The notes under the pieces were generated by a model. That model was given only the letters and a program-made list of their open reading frames with translations, was not told the origin of the DNA and did no database searches. A stretch of 49,355 nt of DNA from Prevotella sp. (GTDB lineage Bacteria; Bacteroidota; Bacteroidia; Bacteroidales; Bacteroidaceae). Position numbers and translations under genes: made by a program. Shown one piece after another: positions 48,809 to 49,355 of this stretch (positions are counted from its first letter, which is position 1; every line of letters begins with the position of its first letter). Where the stretch lies: the NCBI GenBank assembly GCA_017428805.1, contig JAFRQC010000039.1, positions 1-49,355 of the forward strand, written 5' to 3'.

Positions 48809-48875
48809 ACCTATCATCCGCATCCATCTACAACCTCTACTTCCGTTATTAGACTTCACTACCCTCACCATCTTT

Positions 48876-48903
48876 ATCATTCATCATTTATCATTCATCA
48901 TTT
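48876..48903. repeat. Heptanucleotide tandem repeat (ATCATT[CT] x4) overlapping the leuB stop
   Basis: Units ATCATTC, ATCATTT, ATCATTC, ATCATTT. It runs into the leuB stop codon and is the inverse of the repeat at 48781, so the two can pair. Confidence 0.85.
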
Positions 48904-49355
48904 AGCGAAGCGCAATATAATTCACGATCCACTCTCCTACCTCACGGGTACCGTACTTGGCACCGCCTTCCACCTGAATCTCCGGCGTACGGACATTGGC
49001 ATCGAGCGAGGCATTGACGGCATCACGCACAAGAGCCCCCTCCTTCTCCAGTCCGAAGTGCTCAAGCAGCATCGCAGCAGAGAGGATCTGTGCCAAAGGG
49101 TTGGCGATGTTCTGTCCTGCTGCCTGCGGCCACGAACCGTGAACGGGCTCAAAGAGCGGCGTATGCTCACCTAATGACGACGACGGCTGCAGGCCCATAG
49201 AACCCGTGATGCACGAGGTCTCGTCGGTGAGGATGTCGCCGAAGGTGTTCTCCGTCACGATGACATCAAAGAATCTGGGCTCCGTCAGCACACGCATCGA
49301 GGCATTGTCGATGAACATATAATCTGTCCTCACCTCAGGATACTCCTTCTCTATC
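48902..49355 (-). CDS. leuB: 3-isopropylmalate dehydrogenase, C-terminal part (runs off the window)
   Basis: The C-terminal ~150 residues of LeuB; the frame is still open at the window edge (…[20 protein letters not shown]). Motifs: [19 protein letters not shown] and [19 protein letters not shown]. Oxidises and decarboxylates 3-isopropylmalate in leucine synthesis. Confidence 0.93.
   Translation of the reverse strand, partial: IEKEYPEVRTDYMFIDNASMRVLTEPRFFDVIVTENTFGDILTDETSCITGSMGLQPSSSLGEHTPLFEPVHGSWPQAAGQNIANPLAQILSAAMLLEHFGLEKEGALVRDAVNASLDANVRTPEIQVEGGAKYGTREVGEWIVNYIALR

Noticed and set aside
35956..49355. Single intact ilv-leu operon including ilvC
   Set aside because: ilvC has its own promoter and terminator and is separated by GH3 and other genes on the opposite strand.

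Overview
The window is a 49 kb piece of a Bacteroidota chromosome, most likely Prevotella or a close relative (Segatella, Xylanibacter). This is inferred from several things. Promoters have the Bacteroidota -7 box TAnnTTTG and genes lack Shine-Dalgarno leaders. The protein families fit too: BACON-like domains, an LruC-type lipoprotein, a smalltalk-like peptide, secreted GH3 and GH53 enzymes, and a PurF variant starting MGGFFG. No tRNA or rRNA gene was seen.

Layout. 1-7400: a BRO-N/Fic fusion behind a periodic palindrome array, a secreted glycerophosphodiesterase, ligA, an unknown secreted protein, an OmpA-like lipoprotein and a patatin. 7495-20849: one long co-directional locus with four eukaryote-like Ser/Thr kinases, three FHA proteins (one fused to a kinase, one to zinc ribbons, one to a membrane-anchored degenerate trypsin fold), a membrane PP2C phosphatase, a secreted TPR/BACON protein, an outer-membrane barrel and a secreted WG-like protein. 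trmD follows with a 10 bp gap. 21538-23650: an AT-rich stretch with a 54 bp perfect palindrome, an IS4-type element whose transposase is frameshifted, and a smalltalk-like peptide remnant. 23651-35898: LruC-type lipoprotein, trpS, second patatin, aminopeptidase P, C1 peptidase, recJ-recQ, a PurF homologue and a MaoC protein. 35956-49355: ilvC, secreted GH3, a lipoprotein interrupted by an amber codon, then on the minus strand leuB (partial), a TPR gene, ilvD-ilvB-ilvH, GH53, an acyl-ACP thioesterase and a LUD protein.

How genes work together. The kinase locus looks like a self-contained trans-envelope phospho-signalling system: kinases and phosphatase face the cytoplasm, FHA proteins are readers, and periplasmic, secreted and outer-membrane parts could sense or respond. 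ilvDBH with ilvC and leuB supply branched-chain amino acid synthesis; the thioesterase commonly sits with these genes in Bacteroidota, while GH53 looks like an insertion.

The two most unusual signals are the kinase/FHA/phosphatase locus and a family of 7 bp tandem repeats with about four units each but different unit sequences. The repeats occur at nine places, several inside or at the start of genes, where losing or gaining one unit would shift the reading frame.
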